The notes: a model not told the origin generated them from the letters alone. A stretch of 64,000 bases of DNA from Neobacillus sp. FSL H8-0543 (GCF_038592905.1 NZ_CP151943.1:1676501-1740500); one strand, 5' to 3'; positions 10,408 to 20,252 are shown, counted from the first letter of the stretch. Program-made: numbers and translations.

Positions 10408-11187
10408 TCAAGTTATTGTTATTGCCTCTAGAGGCAATACACCTACCTGTATCCACTTTTCTATCATTTGGTTAAAATAATTAGGATTCACCAAAGATAT
10501 TCCATGACCAACGTTAGGAATCATTATTCCTATACAATTCGAATTATTTGAAACTATATCTTTTGCTGATTTTTTCATTATCGCTTTTTCTCTTTCACCG
10601 ACAGTAACTAATATCTTTCCATTCGCGGTATTAAAATATTTGGGTATTTCAAATGACATATTTTCTTCTAATATTCTAATCAGTGTATCTGATTTCATTT
10701 GAGTGCTTTCCTTATAATAAGTACCAAAATATTCTTTATCTATATAAAGTGTTTTTGCTTGAAGTTTAGAAAATGATTTATATTTAATCAATGGAAAGGT
10801 TAATTTAATTGAAGGACTAATCAACCTTTTTGCAAATATACTTGGTCTAACTAATGCACTATTAATAATTGCATAATTAATCAAATTTGGTTTCATGCCC
10901 ATCATTTGAATCGTTACTTGTGCCCCTAATGAAAATCCAATAACGATTACTTCTTTTTTATTTGCTATTTTCTCTATTACATCAATTACCTTTTCTGCAC
11001 TATATCTAATTGAAAATTTTTCCGTATTATTACTTTGACCTTGTTCTGGTAAATCTATGGCAATGCAATGATAATGGCTGAAGTATTGGATTTGTTTATC
11101 CCACATCCAACTGCTCACTCCACCGCCGTGTAGGAATACCATTAATGAAGCGTTCTTATCTCCAGACTCTTGATAATGTAAATCCAA
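10408..11187 (-). CDS. Alpha/beta fold hydrolase
   Basis: Soluble alpha/beta hydrolase of 259 residues from the chosen start. The oxyanion motif MVFLHGGG lies near residue 20, the nucleophile elbow IGFSLGAQ near residue 90 and the catalytic histidine in PNVGHGIS near the end, so the Ser-Asp-His triad appears complete. The frame is open to 11211, but GAGGTG followed at six bases by TTG (11187) gives the natural family start DLHYQESG. The substrate cannot be told from sequence. It is a single gene, separated from its neighbours by hairpins. Confidence 0.8.
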   Translation of the reverse strand: MDLHYQESGDKNASLMVFLHGGGVSSWMWDKQIQYFSHYHCIAIDLPEQGQSNNTEKFSIRYSAEKVIDVIEKIANKKEVIVIGFSLGAQVTIQMMGMKPNLINYAIINSALVRPSIFAKRLISPSIKLTFPLIKYKSFSKLQAKTLYIDKEYFGTYYKESTQMKSDTLIRILEENMSFEIPKYFNTANGKILVTVGEREKAIMKKSAKDIVSNNSNCIGIMIPNVGHGISLVNPNYFNQMIEKWIQVGVLPLEAITIT

Positions 11188-11273
11188 GGATTTCACCTCT
11201 CTTAAAGTCAATTTTCAATCAGAATTATAAATCTACCCTCAATGGCATTTTTTCCCATCGTTTAAATACCTCT

Positions 11274-11301
11274 AAAAAAACACCTCAATTCAGAGGTGTT
11301 C
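11274..11301 (-). terminator. Terminator of the dioxygenase gene
   Basis: Minus-strand hairpin AACACCTC/GAGGTGTT followed by a run of T, about 70 bases past the stop codon. Confidence 0.75.
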
Positions 11302-11371
11302 ATCTTACAAATCTCTTGTAAGTAAAAAAGCCTTTATAACAACCCTAATCAAACTCTTGGGTTCTAATGAA

Positions 11372-12346
11372 TCATTCAGTCTCTAAGTCCAATGGTCGTA
11401 GATTTGCTTCGATTTCCGCGCGTTTTGGTTCTAGGAATGGCGGTAAAGCAAGCTGTTCACCTAGGGTTTCAAGCGGTTCATCGACGTCGAAGCCTGGTGT
11501 ATCGGTTGAAAGTTCAAACAAAATATGGTTCGGTTCTCTAAAATAGAAAGCTTTGAAATAGTAGCGTTCTACTTTTCCCGAATTCATGAACCCGAATGAG
11601 GAAATCCGCTCCACCCAGTAATTATACTCTTCCTCATTTGGAACACGGAAAGCTACATGGTGAACACTTCCACGACCAGCCCTTTCTCTCGGTAAATCCG
11701 GACGTGACTCAATATGCACCTCTGCACCCGTACCGCCTTCACCGGTAGAAAAGACTAGAATTTCAGGAAAATCCCCAGCAAGTGAAGGATATGCCCCCAC
11801 CTGTGTAAAACCCAACACTTCGGTTAATACACCGGCAGTCGGCTCGGCAACCGCAACAGTTAATGTCACAGGTCCCAAACCAATAATCGCATGCTCAGTT
11901 GGAACATCACTTCCACCCCAAGGCTCACCGGCACGAACCCCCGCTTCACCGTTGTCAGCCACTAAAATAAGCCGTGTCCCCTCATAATCTTGAAAGGCAA
12001 GCGAATCACGATTTGCCCGTTTTGCAATCGTTTCATGATAAATTCCTAATTGCTTGAAACGCTCTTCCCAATAGTGGAGTGCTGCGGTATCTCTCACCCT
12101 TAATGAAGTAGAGGAAATACTGCCCACACCTGGATAGGTACGACCAAGCGCCGGGATATCAAAAAAAGTAATCTCTGTCCCTGGACTTCCTTTCGCATCA
12201 CCATAAAATAAATGGTAAGACTCTGTATTATCCTGATTCACTGTCTTTTTGACCAATCTTAACCCTAAGACCTTCGTATAAAAATGAAAGTTTCTTTCTG
12301 CCTTGCCCGTTAAGATTGACACGTGATGCAAGCCTAACAACTTCAC
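11372..12346 (-). CDS. Ring-cleaving dioxygenase, glyoxalase fold (MhqA/MhqO type)
   Basis: Extradiol-type dioxygenase of 324 residues with two vicinal-oxygen-chelate modules. Module one begins LLGLHHVSILTGKAERNFHF and module two contains RGSVHHVAFRVPNEEEYNYW. Metal ligands are expected at the first His-His motif, the second (VHHVAF) and the Glu of HILFELSTDTPGF. Bacillus relatives (MhqA/MhqE/MhqO) protect against quinones and hydroquinones. The frame runs upstream to 12610, but that part crosses a repeat and an operator; GTG 12346 with AAGGGGTGG just before it gives the family start. An MhqR-type palindrome 43 bp upstream supports the quinone-response assignment. Confidence 0.88.
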   Translation of the reverse strand: MKLLGLHHVSILTGKAERNFHFYTKVLGLRLVKKTVNQDNTESYHLFYGDAKGSPGTEITFFDIPALGRTYPGVGSISSTSLRVRDTAALHYWEERFKQLGIYHETIAKRANRDSLAFQDYEGTRLILVADNGEAGVRAGEPWGGSDVPTEHAIIGLGPVTLTVAVAEPTAGVLTEVLGFTQVGAYPSLAGDFPEILVFSTGEGGTGAEVHIESRPDLPRERAGRGSVHHVAFRVPNEEEYNYWVERISSFGFMNSGKVERYYFKAFYFREPNHILFELSTDTPGFDVDEPLETLGEQLALPPFLEPKRAEIEANLRPLDLETE

Positions 12347-12388
12347 CAAAACCACCCCTTTATCAGATGAATTATGATCTATATTAAT

Positions 12389-12406
12389 TATCTTGAATTC
12401 GAGATA
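12389..12406. promoter_or_regulatory. Predicted MhqR operator
   Basis: TATCTTGAA-TTCGAGATA is a 9-9 inverted repeat with one mismatch. It matches the MhqR operator known from Bacillus subtilis (tATCTcgAAtTCgAGATa), the repressor released by quinones. It sits 43 bp before the dioxygenase start. Confidence 0.82.
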
Positions 12407-12477
12407 ATTATACCGAAAAATGAACCAGTAGTCAACGACCCATACAAGTAATAGCCAACCAGCCAACTCAAAAACCA

Positions 12478-12525
12478 ACTGTCCACCCCACGTGGACAAA
12501 TGTATTTTAGTGGTGCCTGTCACCA
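12478..12525. repeat. Dispersed GGTGACAGGCACC repeat, copy 2
   Basis: TGTCCACCCCACGTGGACA hairpin followed by the reverse-orientation end module GGTGCCTGTCACC. Intergenic. Confidence 0.85.
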
Positions 12526-12550
12526 TTATAGTGTCACCATCCAAGTTAAA

Positions 12551-12581
12551 AAGCGAGAGGTGCGTTTGCACGTTCTCGCTT
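12551..12581 (-). terminator. Terminator overlapping the end of the 156-aa gene
   Basis: Minus-strand stem AAGCGAGA...TCTCGCTT with inner GTGC/GCAC pairing, then TTTT. It begins at the stop codon of the upstream gene. Confidence 0.8.
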
Positions 12582-13050
12582 ACTGTTTGTAGTCCCATGC
12601 TATTTTCCATTTCCCTTTTTCTTCGACTGCAATAACTTCTTGCTTTAGGTCGAAGTTTCCGTATTTTCCTTTGTAGGTTTGGGTGACTAGAAACTTGTAG
12701 ACGTTCTTCATGACTGGTCCTTTTTTAGACATCTTCCAATTATCTACCTTTTCGGGCTTACTAAGGGTATAGGTGAAGGTTTCAACGCCAAAGTGATTCA
12801 TAAATACATGTGCCCGATCTTGAATATAGTGACCTTTACTGAACCTTTCCCTCATCGTTGAATGGAAAAGCCCCCATGAACCCGAAAATTCACCAACCTG
12901 TTCATTCTGATAAAACTCCTCGACTGCCGCTATTGCCTGTTTCCCTGGTGAGAGTAAACTTCCCCTCAGGAACAAAAAAACAACAACAGTGACCACAACC
13001 AGCAAAATACCAAGTAAAATCCCTTTAGATGGAGCAGACCTTCTAGCCAT
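12580..13050 (-). CDS. Membrane-anchored NTF2-like hypothetical protein
   Basis: 156 residues with an amino-terminal anchor (GILLGILLVVVTVVVFLFL, about 10-28) and an extracytoplasmic domain. The domain pattern (AIAAVEEFYQNEQ near the start, KYGNFDLKQEVIAVEEKGKW at the end) looks like an NTF2/DUF4878-type alpha+beta fold, but no catalytic residues can be named. AGGAGTG lies before the ATG. Transcribed alone with its own terminator. Function unknown. Confidence 0.7.
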   Translation of the reverse strand: MARRSAPSKGILLGILLVVVTVVVFLFLRGSLLSPGKQAIAAVEEFYQNEQVGEFSGSWGLFHSTMRERFSKGHYIQDRAHVFMNHFGVETFTYTLSKPEKVDNWKMSKKGPVMKNVYKFLVTQTYKGKYGNFDLKQEVIAVEEKGKWKIAWDYKQ

Positions 13051-13147
13051 AAAACACTCCTTTGGACAACATTCTCTATACCAAAGAATATGCCCGCCCC
13101 TGTCAAATTATTATTAATGTGACTAGTTAACGGAATACAGAAGCTCT

Positions 13148-13194
13148 ACTGTCCACCGCAGGAGGACATTTGTCCACGAGTGGTGACAGGCACC
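13148..13194. repeat. Dispersed GGTGACAGGCACC repeat, copy 3
   Basis: ACTGTCCACCGCAGGAGGACA module followed by TTTGTCCACGAGTGGTGACAGGCACC-type module, immediately before several degenerate AAAAAGGCACC reiterations up to 13235. Confidence 0.85.
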
Positions 13195-13232
13195 GAAAAA
13201 AGGCACCACAAAAGGGTACCGAAAAAAGGCAC

Positions 13233-13274
13233 CGAAAAAAAAAACCAGACCTTTCTTTGATAAAGGTCTGGTTT
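13233..13274 (-). terminator. Terminator of the yebC/pmpR-type gene
   Basis: Perfect 13-bp stem AAACCAGACCTTT with seven-base loop, followed on the minus strand by ten T. Lies just past the stop at 13282. Confidence 0.9.
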
Positions 13275-13281
13275 GGAGAAT

Positions 13282-14001
13282 TTATTCGCCCAAGTCTACG
13301 TTGTGGTACACTTGTTGAACATCTTCAAGGTCTTCTAATACATCGATCATTTTTTCGAATTTGGCTTGGTCGTCTTCTGATAGTGTTACGTCGTTTTGTG
13401 CGAGCATGGTTAGTTCGGCAACGGTAAATTCTGTGATCCCCGCATCTTTGAATGCACTCTGCACGGCGTGGAATTGATCTGGTTCTGCGTAAACGATGAC
13501 CGAATCCTCTTCCTCTAAAATATCACGCACGTCTACATCCGCTTCCATCAACAGCTCCAGTACCTCGTCTGCTGTTTTTCCTTCAATACCTATAACCGCC
13601 GTTGCATCAAACATATAAGCAACTGATCCGCTGACACCCATGTTTCCGCCATTTTTACCAAAAGCAGCACGCACATCTGAAGCTGTACGATTTACGTTAT
13701 TTGTCAATGCATCGACGATGACCATTGATCCACTTGGTCCAAAACCTTCATAACGTAATTCAACATAGCTTTCTTCTGAACCGCCTTTTGCCTTTTCAAT
13801 CGCACGGTCAATAATATGTCTTGGAACATTATAGGTTTTCGCACGCTCTAGGACGAATTTCAACGCCTGATTAGATTCAGGATTTGGCTCGCCCCGTCTT
13901 GCTGCTACATAAATTTCAACCCCGAATTTTGCATAAATACGACTCGTATTTGCATCCTTTGACGCTTTCTTTTCCTTAATATTATTCCACTTACGACCCA
14001 T
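13282..14001 (-). CDS. YebC/PmpR (YeeN) family protein
   Basis: 239 residues. Hallmarks of the family are [20 protein letters not shown] at the amino end, [15 protein letters not shown] and [19 protein letters not shown]. YebC/PmpR proteins were long called DNA-binding regulators; recent work links YebC-type members to translation through difficult peptide stretches. The IKEKKASKD signature resembles the Bacillus YeeN branch rather than YebC proper. Start ATG 14001 has GAGAG at eight bases; the longer frame would begin at GTG 14010. Single gene. Confidence 0.9.
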   Translation of the reverse strand: MGRKWNNIKEKKASKDANTSRIYAKFGVEIYVAARRGEPNPESNQALKFVLERAKTYNVPRHIIDRAIEKAKGGSEESYVELRYEGFGPSGSMVIVDALTNNVNRTASDVRAAFGKNGGNMGVSGSVAYMFDATAVIGIEGKTADEVLELLMEADVDVRDILEEEDSVIVYAEPDQFHAVQSAFKDAGITEFTVAELTMLAQNDVTLSEDDQAKFEKMIDVLEDLEDVQQVYHNVDLGE

Positions 14002-14154
14002 TATGAACACTCTCTTTCCATATTAAATCTACATAAAAGCAGCTATTATCCTTCAACCGCATAATTACCTATACATTAACAGATATATTATACAGAAATA
14101 CACAGCTCATTTCGAGTTTATTCCTAAAAAAAATCCATAGATCACTCAGCACCG

Positions 14155-14988
14155 TTATGATGCTTTATAGCCCTTGCCCATCATTTCATGGACATTATGG
14201 ACGGTAACGTAGGCGTTTTGATCAATTGTATGAATGATGCTTTTCAACTGGACAATTTCTTGTTTACTAATGACGATATAAAGCACTTCTTTGTTCTGTC
14301 CGGTGAAGCCACCGCGCCCGTCCAAAACGGTCAGGCCCCGCGACATCTTCTGGGTAATACTCTCCAAAACCCGCTCGGGTGAATTGGAAATAATCATAAC
14401 CGCTACCTTTTCATCAAGTCCTTCTACGATAAAATCAATCGCTTTTGCCCCAATGTATACAACCAGCAGCGTATACATCGCTTTCTCCAAGCCAATGATA
14501 AACACCGATCCGACCACTACTAAAATATCAAAAATCAGCATGCCCTTACCGATGCTCCAGCCCAACAATTGGTTAGCCAACCTTGCGAGGATGGTCGATC
14601 CTCCTGATGTACCACCCGTTCGAAAAATCATCCCTAACCCGACACCTACTAATAATCCCGCAAAAATAGCAGCCAAAAATGTGTCTTCGGTTACCTGACG
14701 ACCGACATCTTCTGTTAAAAAGAGAAAACCAGAGCAGGAAGCAATCGAAAGAAGTGTATAAAACATCGTTCTTTTTTCAAAATATTTATAGCCTACAGCT
14801 AGCAGCACGACATTTAGAACAAAATTCACAACCCCTGGAGACCACTCAAACAAGTAATAGGTCACAATCGTAATTCCGAGAATACCACCCTCGGAAAGAC
14901 GGTTTGGTATCGTAAAATAATTCACACCTATCGCAAAAATCAGGGCACCAATCAATATTAATAAAACATCCTTCAATGTTTTCTTCAT
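14155..14988 (-). CDS. YitT family membrane protein
   Basis: 277 residues: five or six hydrophobic segments at 1-185 (YitT_membrane/DUF161, with GTSGGSTILARL) followed by a cytoplasmic DUF2179 domain at about 195-277 (AVMIISNSPERVLESI, GRGGFTGQNKEVLYIVISK). The family is common in spore formers; function remains poorly defined. The start at 14988 (MKKTLKDVLL) follows GAAGAGTGG, whereas the 31-residue upstream extension has no such site. Confidence 0.87.
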   Translation of the reverse strand: MKKTLKDVLLILIGALIFAIGVNYFTIPNRLSEGGILGITIVTYYLFEWSPGVVNFVLNVVLLAVGYKYFEKRTMFYTLLSIASCSGFLFLTEDVGRQVTEDTFLAAIFAGLLVGVGLGMIFRTGGTSGGSTILARLANQLLGWSIGKGMLIFDILVVVGSVFIIGLEKAMYTLLVVYIGAKAIDFIVEGLDEKVAVMIISNSPERVLESITQKMSRGLTVLDGRGGFTGQNKEVLYIVISKQEIVQLKSIIHTIDQNAYVTVHNVHEMMGKGYKAS

Positions 14989-15034
14989 AAACAACCACTC
15001 TTCATATTTTTCTAACATAATAATACTACATTGA

Positions 15035-15050
15035 CTGGTGACAGGCACCA
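15035..15050. repeat. Dispersed repeat, end module only (copy 4)
   Basis: CTGGTGACAGGCACCA without the TGTCC/GGACA hairpin module; lies between yitT-like gene and the symporter terminator. Confidence 0.7.
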
Positions 15051-15059
15051 AAAAAATGA

Positions 15060-15094
15060 CACAAAAATGGCCAACACTCAATTGGGTTGGCCAC
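15060..15094 (-). terminator. Terminator of the symporter gene
   Basis: Minus-strand stem GTGGCCAAC/GTTGGCCA with a nine to ten base loop, then TTTTTG. Ten bases past the stop codon. Confidence 0.85.
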
Positions 15095-15103
15095 TTTGTA
15101 TAA

Positions 15104-16297
15104 TCAACTTACCTTCAATTCAATTTTTTCTTCCCCTGTCCGACCGCCGCTGATTTTATCAACCATAACGGAAATGGCGCCGTCTCCTGTCACGTTACAT
15201 GCTGTACCAAAACTATCCTGCGCGAGGTACAGAGCAATCATAAGCGTTAACATCGTTTGATCAAAGCCAAGCATCGTTTCCAATAAACCTAAAGCTGCCA
15301 TTACGGCTCCACCCGGCACCCCTGGCGCAGCTATCATTGTTACACCTAACATTAAGATAAACGGAAAATAAGATGCTAGTGTAAGGGAATCACCCGTTAG
15401 GAACATAATCGCCATCGAACAGCTGACAAGGGTGATTGTACTGCCAGATAAATGAATCGTAGCCAGTAATGGCACCGTAAAATCTGCTATCTTTCCGCTG
15501 ACTCCCACTTTCTTTGTTGCTCTCAAAGTAACTGGAATGGTTGAGGCAGAGGATTGTGTCCCAAGTGCAGTAAAGTAGGCTGGGAGCATTCCTTTTAACA
15601 TCTTAGTAGGGTTTTTTCCTGCAACAATTCCGCTGCTGATATATTGGAATACTAACATTACTATATGAAGAATAATAATCATTGCAAATACTTTTGCAAA
15701 AACAGATAGAATCATTTCAACCTGACCGCCGTTTGTCATATTCGCAAAGATTCCGAGAATATGAATCGGCAACAGCGGAATAATTACCGCTGAGATTACT
15801 TTTTCAATGATCACCTGGAACTCAACCAATACATTCGATAAAGAATCTCCCTTAACAAATGTTACTCCTAACCCTAATAAAAAGGCCATCAACAACGCTG
15901 TCATCACACCCATAACAGGAGGCAAATCGACAGAGAAAAAGGCCGAGAGCAACGCTTCTTCAGGGTTTTCAAACTCCTTAAAAAATCCGCCAGACTCCAA
16001 AATTTTAGGATAAATAAACGAAGCAGCGAAAAAGGCAAGCAGCCCAGCTAGAATCGTAGAAAGATAGGCTAAGCCAGTTGTTATACCCAAAAGTTTTCCA
16101 GCACCCTTTCCCAGCTGGCCAATACCAGGTGCGATGAAACCAATAATAATCAACGGAATCACAAAGCCTAGAAAATTGCCAAAAAGGCCGTTAAACGTTG
16201 CTAGCGTGCGAATCGACCAATCTGGAGCAATTTTTCCAATAATAATCCCAAGTATAATAGCTAATATAATTCGTGGCAAAAGCCCTAGTCTTCTCAT
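15104..16297 (-). CDS. Dicarboxylate/amino acid:cation symporter (DAACS family)
   Basis: Secondary transporter of 397 residues with eight or more hydrophobic segments and the family re-entrant and transport motifs: GTQSSASTIPVTL (serine-rich loop, HP1) and the later ACNVTGDGAISVMV (substrate-binding aspartate and asparagine region). Members import glutamate, aspartate, C4-dicarboxylates or serine with Na+ or H+. The substrate is not determined. The start at 16297 has GGAGG eight bases upstream; the earlier frame starts lack one. Single gene. Confidence 0.9.
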   Translation of the reverse strand: MRRLGLLPRIILAIILGIIIGKIAPDWSIRTLATFNGLFGNFLGFVIPLIIIGFIAPGIGQLGKGAGKLLGITTGLAYLSTILAGLLAFFAASFIYPKILESGGFFKEFENPEEALLSAFFSVDLPPVMGVMTALLMAFLLGLGVTFVKGDSLSNVLVEFQVIIEKVISAVIIPLLPIHILGIFANMTNGGQVEMILSVFAKVFAMIIILHIVMLVFQYISSGIVAGKNPTKMLKGMLPAYFTALGTQSSASTIPVTLRATKKVGVSGKIADFTVPLLATIHLSGSTITLVSCSMAIMFLTGDSLTLASYFPFILMLGVTMIAAPGVPGGAVMAALGLLETMLGFDQTMLTLMIALYLAQDSFGTACNVTGDGAISVMVDKISGGRTGEEKIELKVS

Positions 16298-16404
16298 GTG
16301 TTTGTCCTCCCTGCGTGTACATTTGTACGCCATAGGTGGATTATACATTATTTTAGTAGAATAGTTAATCTATTTTTTAAATATTATTTAATTATATCCC
16401 AAAA

Positions 16405-16440
16405 ATAAAAGGCGTCTCCCTATTATCGGGCAGACACCTT
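16405..16440 (-). terminator. Terminator of the DUF5658-like gene
   Basis: Minus-strand imperfect stem GGTGTCTGCCC/AGGGAGACGCC followed by TTTTATTTTT, directly after the stop codon. Confidence 0.85.
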
Positions 16441-16737
16441 CTAAAGCAAATCAACAAGCCAATAGCAATGAAGAAAGAAAATTAACGTATAAAAGCTAGA
16501 GGCAAACACGGTTAAACCCTTTACTGCAGTCGAGGTTGGAACCTTTTTAAAATGTATAAACAGGTATAAACAAGCTGAAAACGCCAGCTTTGTAAAAAGG
16601 AAAAGGATTGGATGCGTTTCGTATAAATGGTTCATGACGGGATTCATCTCTTGGATAACGGAGTTTTCCAAGCCAAAGTAGGTAATAAACGCATCGAAGA
16701 TATTTAATACCGACAAATAATGAAATAACAAAATCAT
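16441..16737 (-). CDS. Small membrane protein (DUF5658-like)
   Basis: 98 residues with three hydrophobic segments. The signature LNIFDAFITYFGLENSVIQE-MNP near residue 11 matches DUF5658 proteins, which carry a conserved D-x-x-x-T and an E-x-NP motif. The frame is open to 16818, but GGGGG seven bases before ATG 16737 (MILLFHYLS) decides the start. Function unknown. Confidence 0.75.
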   Translation of the reverse strand: MILLFHYLSVLNIFDAFITYFGLENSVIQEMNPVMNHLYETHPILFLFTKLAFSACLYLFIHFKKVPTSTAVKGLTVFASSFYTLIFFLHCYWLVDLL

Positions 16738-16890
16738 CGCATCACCCCCGAGTTTATCCTTTATAAAGAACAAAAAAACCAAATAAAAACAGGCCATCAC
16801 TACGCCTATTTTGCCCAAAGATATAAATCAATAAACCTATTTTTAAGTATAATGCATATTCTTTATTAAGAACACATCATTTTAAAAAAA

Positions 16891-16939
16891 ATGGTGACAG
16901 GCACCAAAGAAACACATTTGTCCGCCCCTGACGGACACT
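16891..16939. repeat. Dispersed GGTGACAGGCACC repeat, copy 5
   Basis: End module (ATGGTGACAGGCACC) followed by the TTGTCCGCCCCTGACGGACAC module, i.e. module order reversed relative to copy 1. Confidence 0.8.
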
Positions 16940-16980
16940 ACCGAGATGAAAAGGACCACAGCTATAATGCTGGGTCCACG

Positions 16981-17015
16981 AAAAAAAAAAAAGCCCCCTT
17001 TTTAAAAGGGAGACT
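16981..17015 (-). terminator. Terminator of the 186-aa gene
   Basis: Minus-strand CTCCCTTTT/AAAAGGGGGC stem followed by twelve T; ends seven bases past the stop codon. Confidence 0.85.
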
Positions 17016-17021
17016 TCTTCA

Positions 17022-17582
17022 CTAATATGTATCCATGAATCTTTTAAAATTAGAACCTAACTCCGTTAAATAGGTAATTACATAATTAATCTCATCGAGA
17101 TCCCAGAAAACAATTTCACTGCTCACACTTGTGTTAGCTACCGGTGGAGGCGTATCCAAAACCTTAATATTTTGAGTGAAGAAGGGCTGCAGGAGACTGG
17201 TTTCTAATCTTACGTCCATCGTGCTCAGCAAATCCAATTTACTTTTAGCAAATTTGGCATGCGAACTATTGGGCACAAGTCTTTTAATTAAAAATCCTAG
17301 CTGCAAAGCAAGTTGAACGAAAATAGTTTTGTAATGACGCTGAACAAAAATCGATTCCATTCCAACAGCTAATTTAATCGTTTGGTTGAAAAGCACCTTT
17401 AACTCATCAATAGGTATAGTGTTTATTTTCCCGCGATTTAAATAGGGTAATGCCTTATCCCTACAGATAATATACTCAGACAAAACTTCATGAACATCCT
17501 TCATTGATTCCTGATTGGCGTGACCGAGTAAAACAGAATCTAAATACACATATTCAGGTACTTTTACGAAATTGTTAGTCAT
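17022..17582 (-). CDS. Hypothetical protein, 186 aa
   Basis: Not recognised. Soluble, mostly helical from residues 20-115 (KDVHEVLSEYIICRDKALPY, then LAVGMESIFVQRHYKTIFVQ), with a beta-rich and acidic end. No signal peptide or membrane segment. A clear GGAGGG precedes the ATG and a strong terminator follows, so it is an independent transcription unit and likely a real gene. Base composition is like its neighbours. Confidence 0.7.
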   Translation of the reverse strand: MTNNFVKVPEYVYLDSVLLGHANQESMKDVHEVLSEYIICRDKALPYLNRGKINTIPIDELKVLFNQTIKLAVGMESIFVQRHYKTIFVQLALQLGFLIKRLVPNSSHAKFAKSKLDLLSTMDVRLETSLLQPFFTQNIKVLDTPPPVANTSVSSEIVFWDLDEINYVITYLTELGSNFKRFMDTY

Positions 17583-17744
17583 ACTAAACCCTCCAATTAC
17601 TCAAAGTAAACACATCTGCCGTTAAAATATAACACCCCTATCAATGGCACACATCAATCAAACCCTTCCCTCTCCTCCATTATAGTAAAAATACCCAACA
17701 AAACTCCTCGTACATTTGAAAGTTTTAAGAATTATTCGAAACTA

Positions 17745-17794
17745 ACTGTCCACCTCAGGAGGACAAATGTACACGAGCGGTGCCTGTCACCACC
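17745..17794. repeat. Dispersed GGTGACAGGCACC repeat, copy 6
   Basis: ACTGTCCACCTCAGGAGGACA module then ACACGAGCGGTGCCTGTCACC. It abuts the GATA microsatellite at 17800. Confidence 0.85.
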
Positions 17795-17798
17795 TATC

Positions 17799-18337
<539 letters not shown>

Positions 18338-18462
18338 ATGGCTCACTCCCCTTTTCTTATTTTCAGCATCACTAGATTACTAATTTCATTCTATTATACT
18401 AGATGGAAATCTTTTGAAACAACCTCGAGTTTCCCTATCTGCTATAGCTTTCTTTAACCACA

Positions 18463-18498
18463 CCAAAAAAGGAACCCTAGATTTCCCTATGGTTCCTT
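18463..18498 (-). terminator. Terminator of the tryptophanase gene
   Basis: Minus-strand AAGGAACC/GGTTCCTT stem with inner CTA/TAG pairing, followed by TTTTTT. Confidence 0.85.
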
Positions 18499-18535
18499 CT
18501 TAAGAATAACTTTTTTTAAAAGTCACCTATGGTTA

Positions 18536-19912
18536 CTAGACCGGCTTTAATCTTGCTGTGAAATGGCGCAGCACCTTTGGCTCATAATCAAAGGTTAACC
18601 CTTTTAACCGGCTCGCTCTATTTTTAACGACAATCAATCCATCAGCAATCACGTCCATGTGATTATACGTATAAACCCTGCGCGGAATCGTTAAACGCAA
18701 AAGCTCAAGCGGACTTGCCAGCTGCTCACCCGTTTTGGCATCCCTTCCCATTAGCAGAGAACCAATTTCAACCGAACGGACCCCCGTTTCTAAATACAGC
18801 TCATTAGCCAGCACCTGTGCTGGGAATTGTGAACTAGGAATATGCGGCAGCATCTTTCTTGCATCAACGAAAACCGCATGGCCGCCTGTTGGGAATTGGA
18901 TGGGGACTCCTCCCTCCCTCAATCGCGCGCCCAAATATTCTACTTGATGAATCCGGTATTCAAGGTAATGTTCGTCAATCCCTTCATAAAGACCCCTCGC
19001 AAGTGCCTCCATATCTCTGCCAGCCAGTCCGCCATAGGTCGGGAATCCTTCAAAAGGAACAACCATTGACTGGGCTAGCTCGAACAATTCCGCCTGATTA
19101 TCGCAGAAAGCAATCATGCCGCCAATATTAACCAGCGCATCCTTCTTAGCGCTCATCGTCAGCGCATCAGCATAGGAGAACATTTCACGGATAATATTGA
19201 TAATCAAATGATTTTCATAGCCCGCTTCACGGCGCTTGATAAAGTAAGCATTTTCTGCAAACCTCGCTGCATCGATGACCGTAAATATCCGATATTTCTT
19301 AGCGATACGCGATACTTCTCTGATGTTCTCCATCGAAACTGGCTGCCCACCAGCACTGTTATTGGTGATCGTAATGATGATCATGCCAACATTATCAGGA
19401 CCTTTTTCTAAAATTGTCCTTTCTAATTTTCCGAGGTCAAAATTGCCTTTAAACGGATAGGGGGTTGTCGTGTCAAACGCTTCCTTTGTGACGACATCAA
19501 TCGCCTTTCCCCCTGAAAAATCAACATGGGCACGTGTTGTATCAAAATGCCAGTTGCTGATGACATGCTGGCCACTTTTTATAATTAACGGGAATAACAC
19601 CTGTTCGGCCCCTCTGCCTTGATGTGTCGGTATCACAAATGGATAACCAATAATATCCCTTACCGCCTCACGCAAATGAATGAAATTGCGGCTTCCTGCA
19701 TAAGCCTCGTCGCCAAGCATCATTCCAGCCCATTGCTGGTCACTCATTGCACCTGTCCCGCTGTCTGTGAGCAAGTCTATGTAAACATCATCAGATTTAA
19801 GAGAAAATAGATTATAACCAGATGCAATCAATGCCTTTTCTCTTTCCTCTCTAGAAATCATACGTAGCGGTTCTACCATTTTGATTTTGAAAGGCTCTGC
19901 CATACGTTTCAT
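18536..19912 (-). CDS. tnaA: Tryptophanase
   Basis: PLP-dependent beta-eliminating lyase of 458 residues that splits L-tryptophan to indole, pyruvate and ammonia. The PLP lysine is in [16 protein letters not shown] (about 254-269), with the family motifs [10 protein letters not shown] and [14 protein letters not shown]. Substrate-discriminating positions favour tryptophanase over tyrosine phenol-lyase: Asp in HFDTT (Thr in the lyase), Ile in SVEIG where the lyase has the phenol-binding Arg, and the His of [10 protein letters not shown] equivalent to E. coli TnaA His463. AGGAG precedes the start by 11 bases. It stands alone: no tnaB permease and no obvious tnaC leader peptide upstream. Confidence 0.9.
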   Translation of the reverse strand: MKRMAEPFKIKMVEPLRMISREEREKALIASGYNLFSLKSDDVYIDLLTDSGTGAMSDQQWAGMMLGDEAYAGSRNFIHLREAVRDIIGYPFVIPTHQGRGAEQVLFPLIIKSGQHVISNWHFDTTRAHVDFSGGKAIDVVTKEAFDTTTPYPFKGNFDLGKLERTILEKGPDNVGMIIITITNNSAGGQPVSMENIREVSRIAKKYRIFTVIDAARFAENAYFIKRREAGYENHLIINIIREMFSYADALTMSAKKDALVNIGGMIAFCDNQAELFELAQSMVVPFEGFPTYGGLAGRDMEALARGLYEGIDEHYLEYRIHQVEYLGARLREGGVPIQFPTGGHAVFVDARKMLPHIPSSQFPAQVLANELYLETGVRSVEIGSLLMGRDAKTGEQLASPLELLRLTIPRRVYTYNHMDVIADGLIVVKNRASRLKGLTFDYEPKVLRHFTARLKPV

Positions 19913-20252
19913 TGGACATCCAACTCCTATTGGTTGATTTACGAGTGGAATTTAATAAAGAAAGTTTGAAGGATTACAAAGAGCAGAGGTATGGAAAATA
20001 AATATTATAGTCCTTCATATATTATCATTTCATTATATTCATTTATGAGTTTAATATTAATGGTATTTAAAAGGGGGTCTTCTACAAAGAAAGTTTAACT
20101 TCAAGCAGCACATTTCTTTGCACGAAAAGGCCTAAAAAAAGATCATATCGAACAATCTGCCCATCCCCTCAAAATTTTCAATACGTATATAAAGCAGTTT
20201 ATGGGATATGAAAAGCCGAAGGAAAAATCCCCCGGCTTCTTTTAAAATGTAG
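19913..20252. other. Intergenic region, 340 bp
   Basis: Holds the tryptophanase upstream region and, at 20212-20242, the terminator of the acidic repeat protein gene. No leader peptide with a tryptophan codon and no open frame with a ribosome site was seen. Confidence 0.5.
20212..20242 (-). terminator. Terminator of the acidic repeat protein gene
   Basis: Minus-strand AAGCCG...CGGCTT hairpin with TTTTC after it, ten bases past the stop codon. Confidence 0.7.

Noticed and set aside
12347..12610. Amino-terminal extension of the dioxygenase with a hydrophobic stretch
   Set aside because: The extension crosses a dispersed repeat and the MhqR operator; family start and ribosome site lie at 12346.
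13170..13427. 85-codon plus-strand frame starting in a repeat
   Set aside because: Begins in low-complexity repeat, crosses a terminator and continues antisense to the yebC/pmpR-type gene.
19913..20252. tnaC-type leader peptide or T-box before tryptophanase
   Set aside because: No short frame with a tryptophan codon and ribosome site, and no T-box sequence was found.
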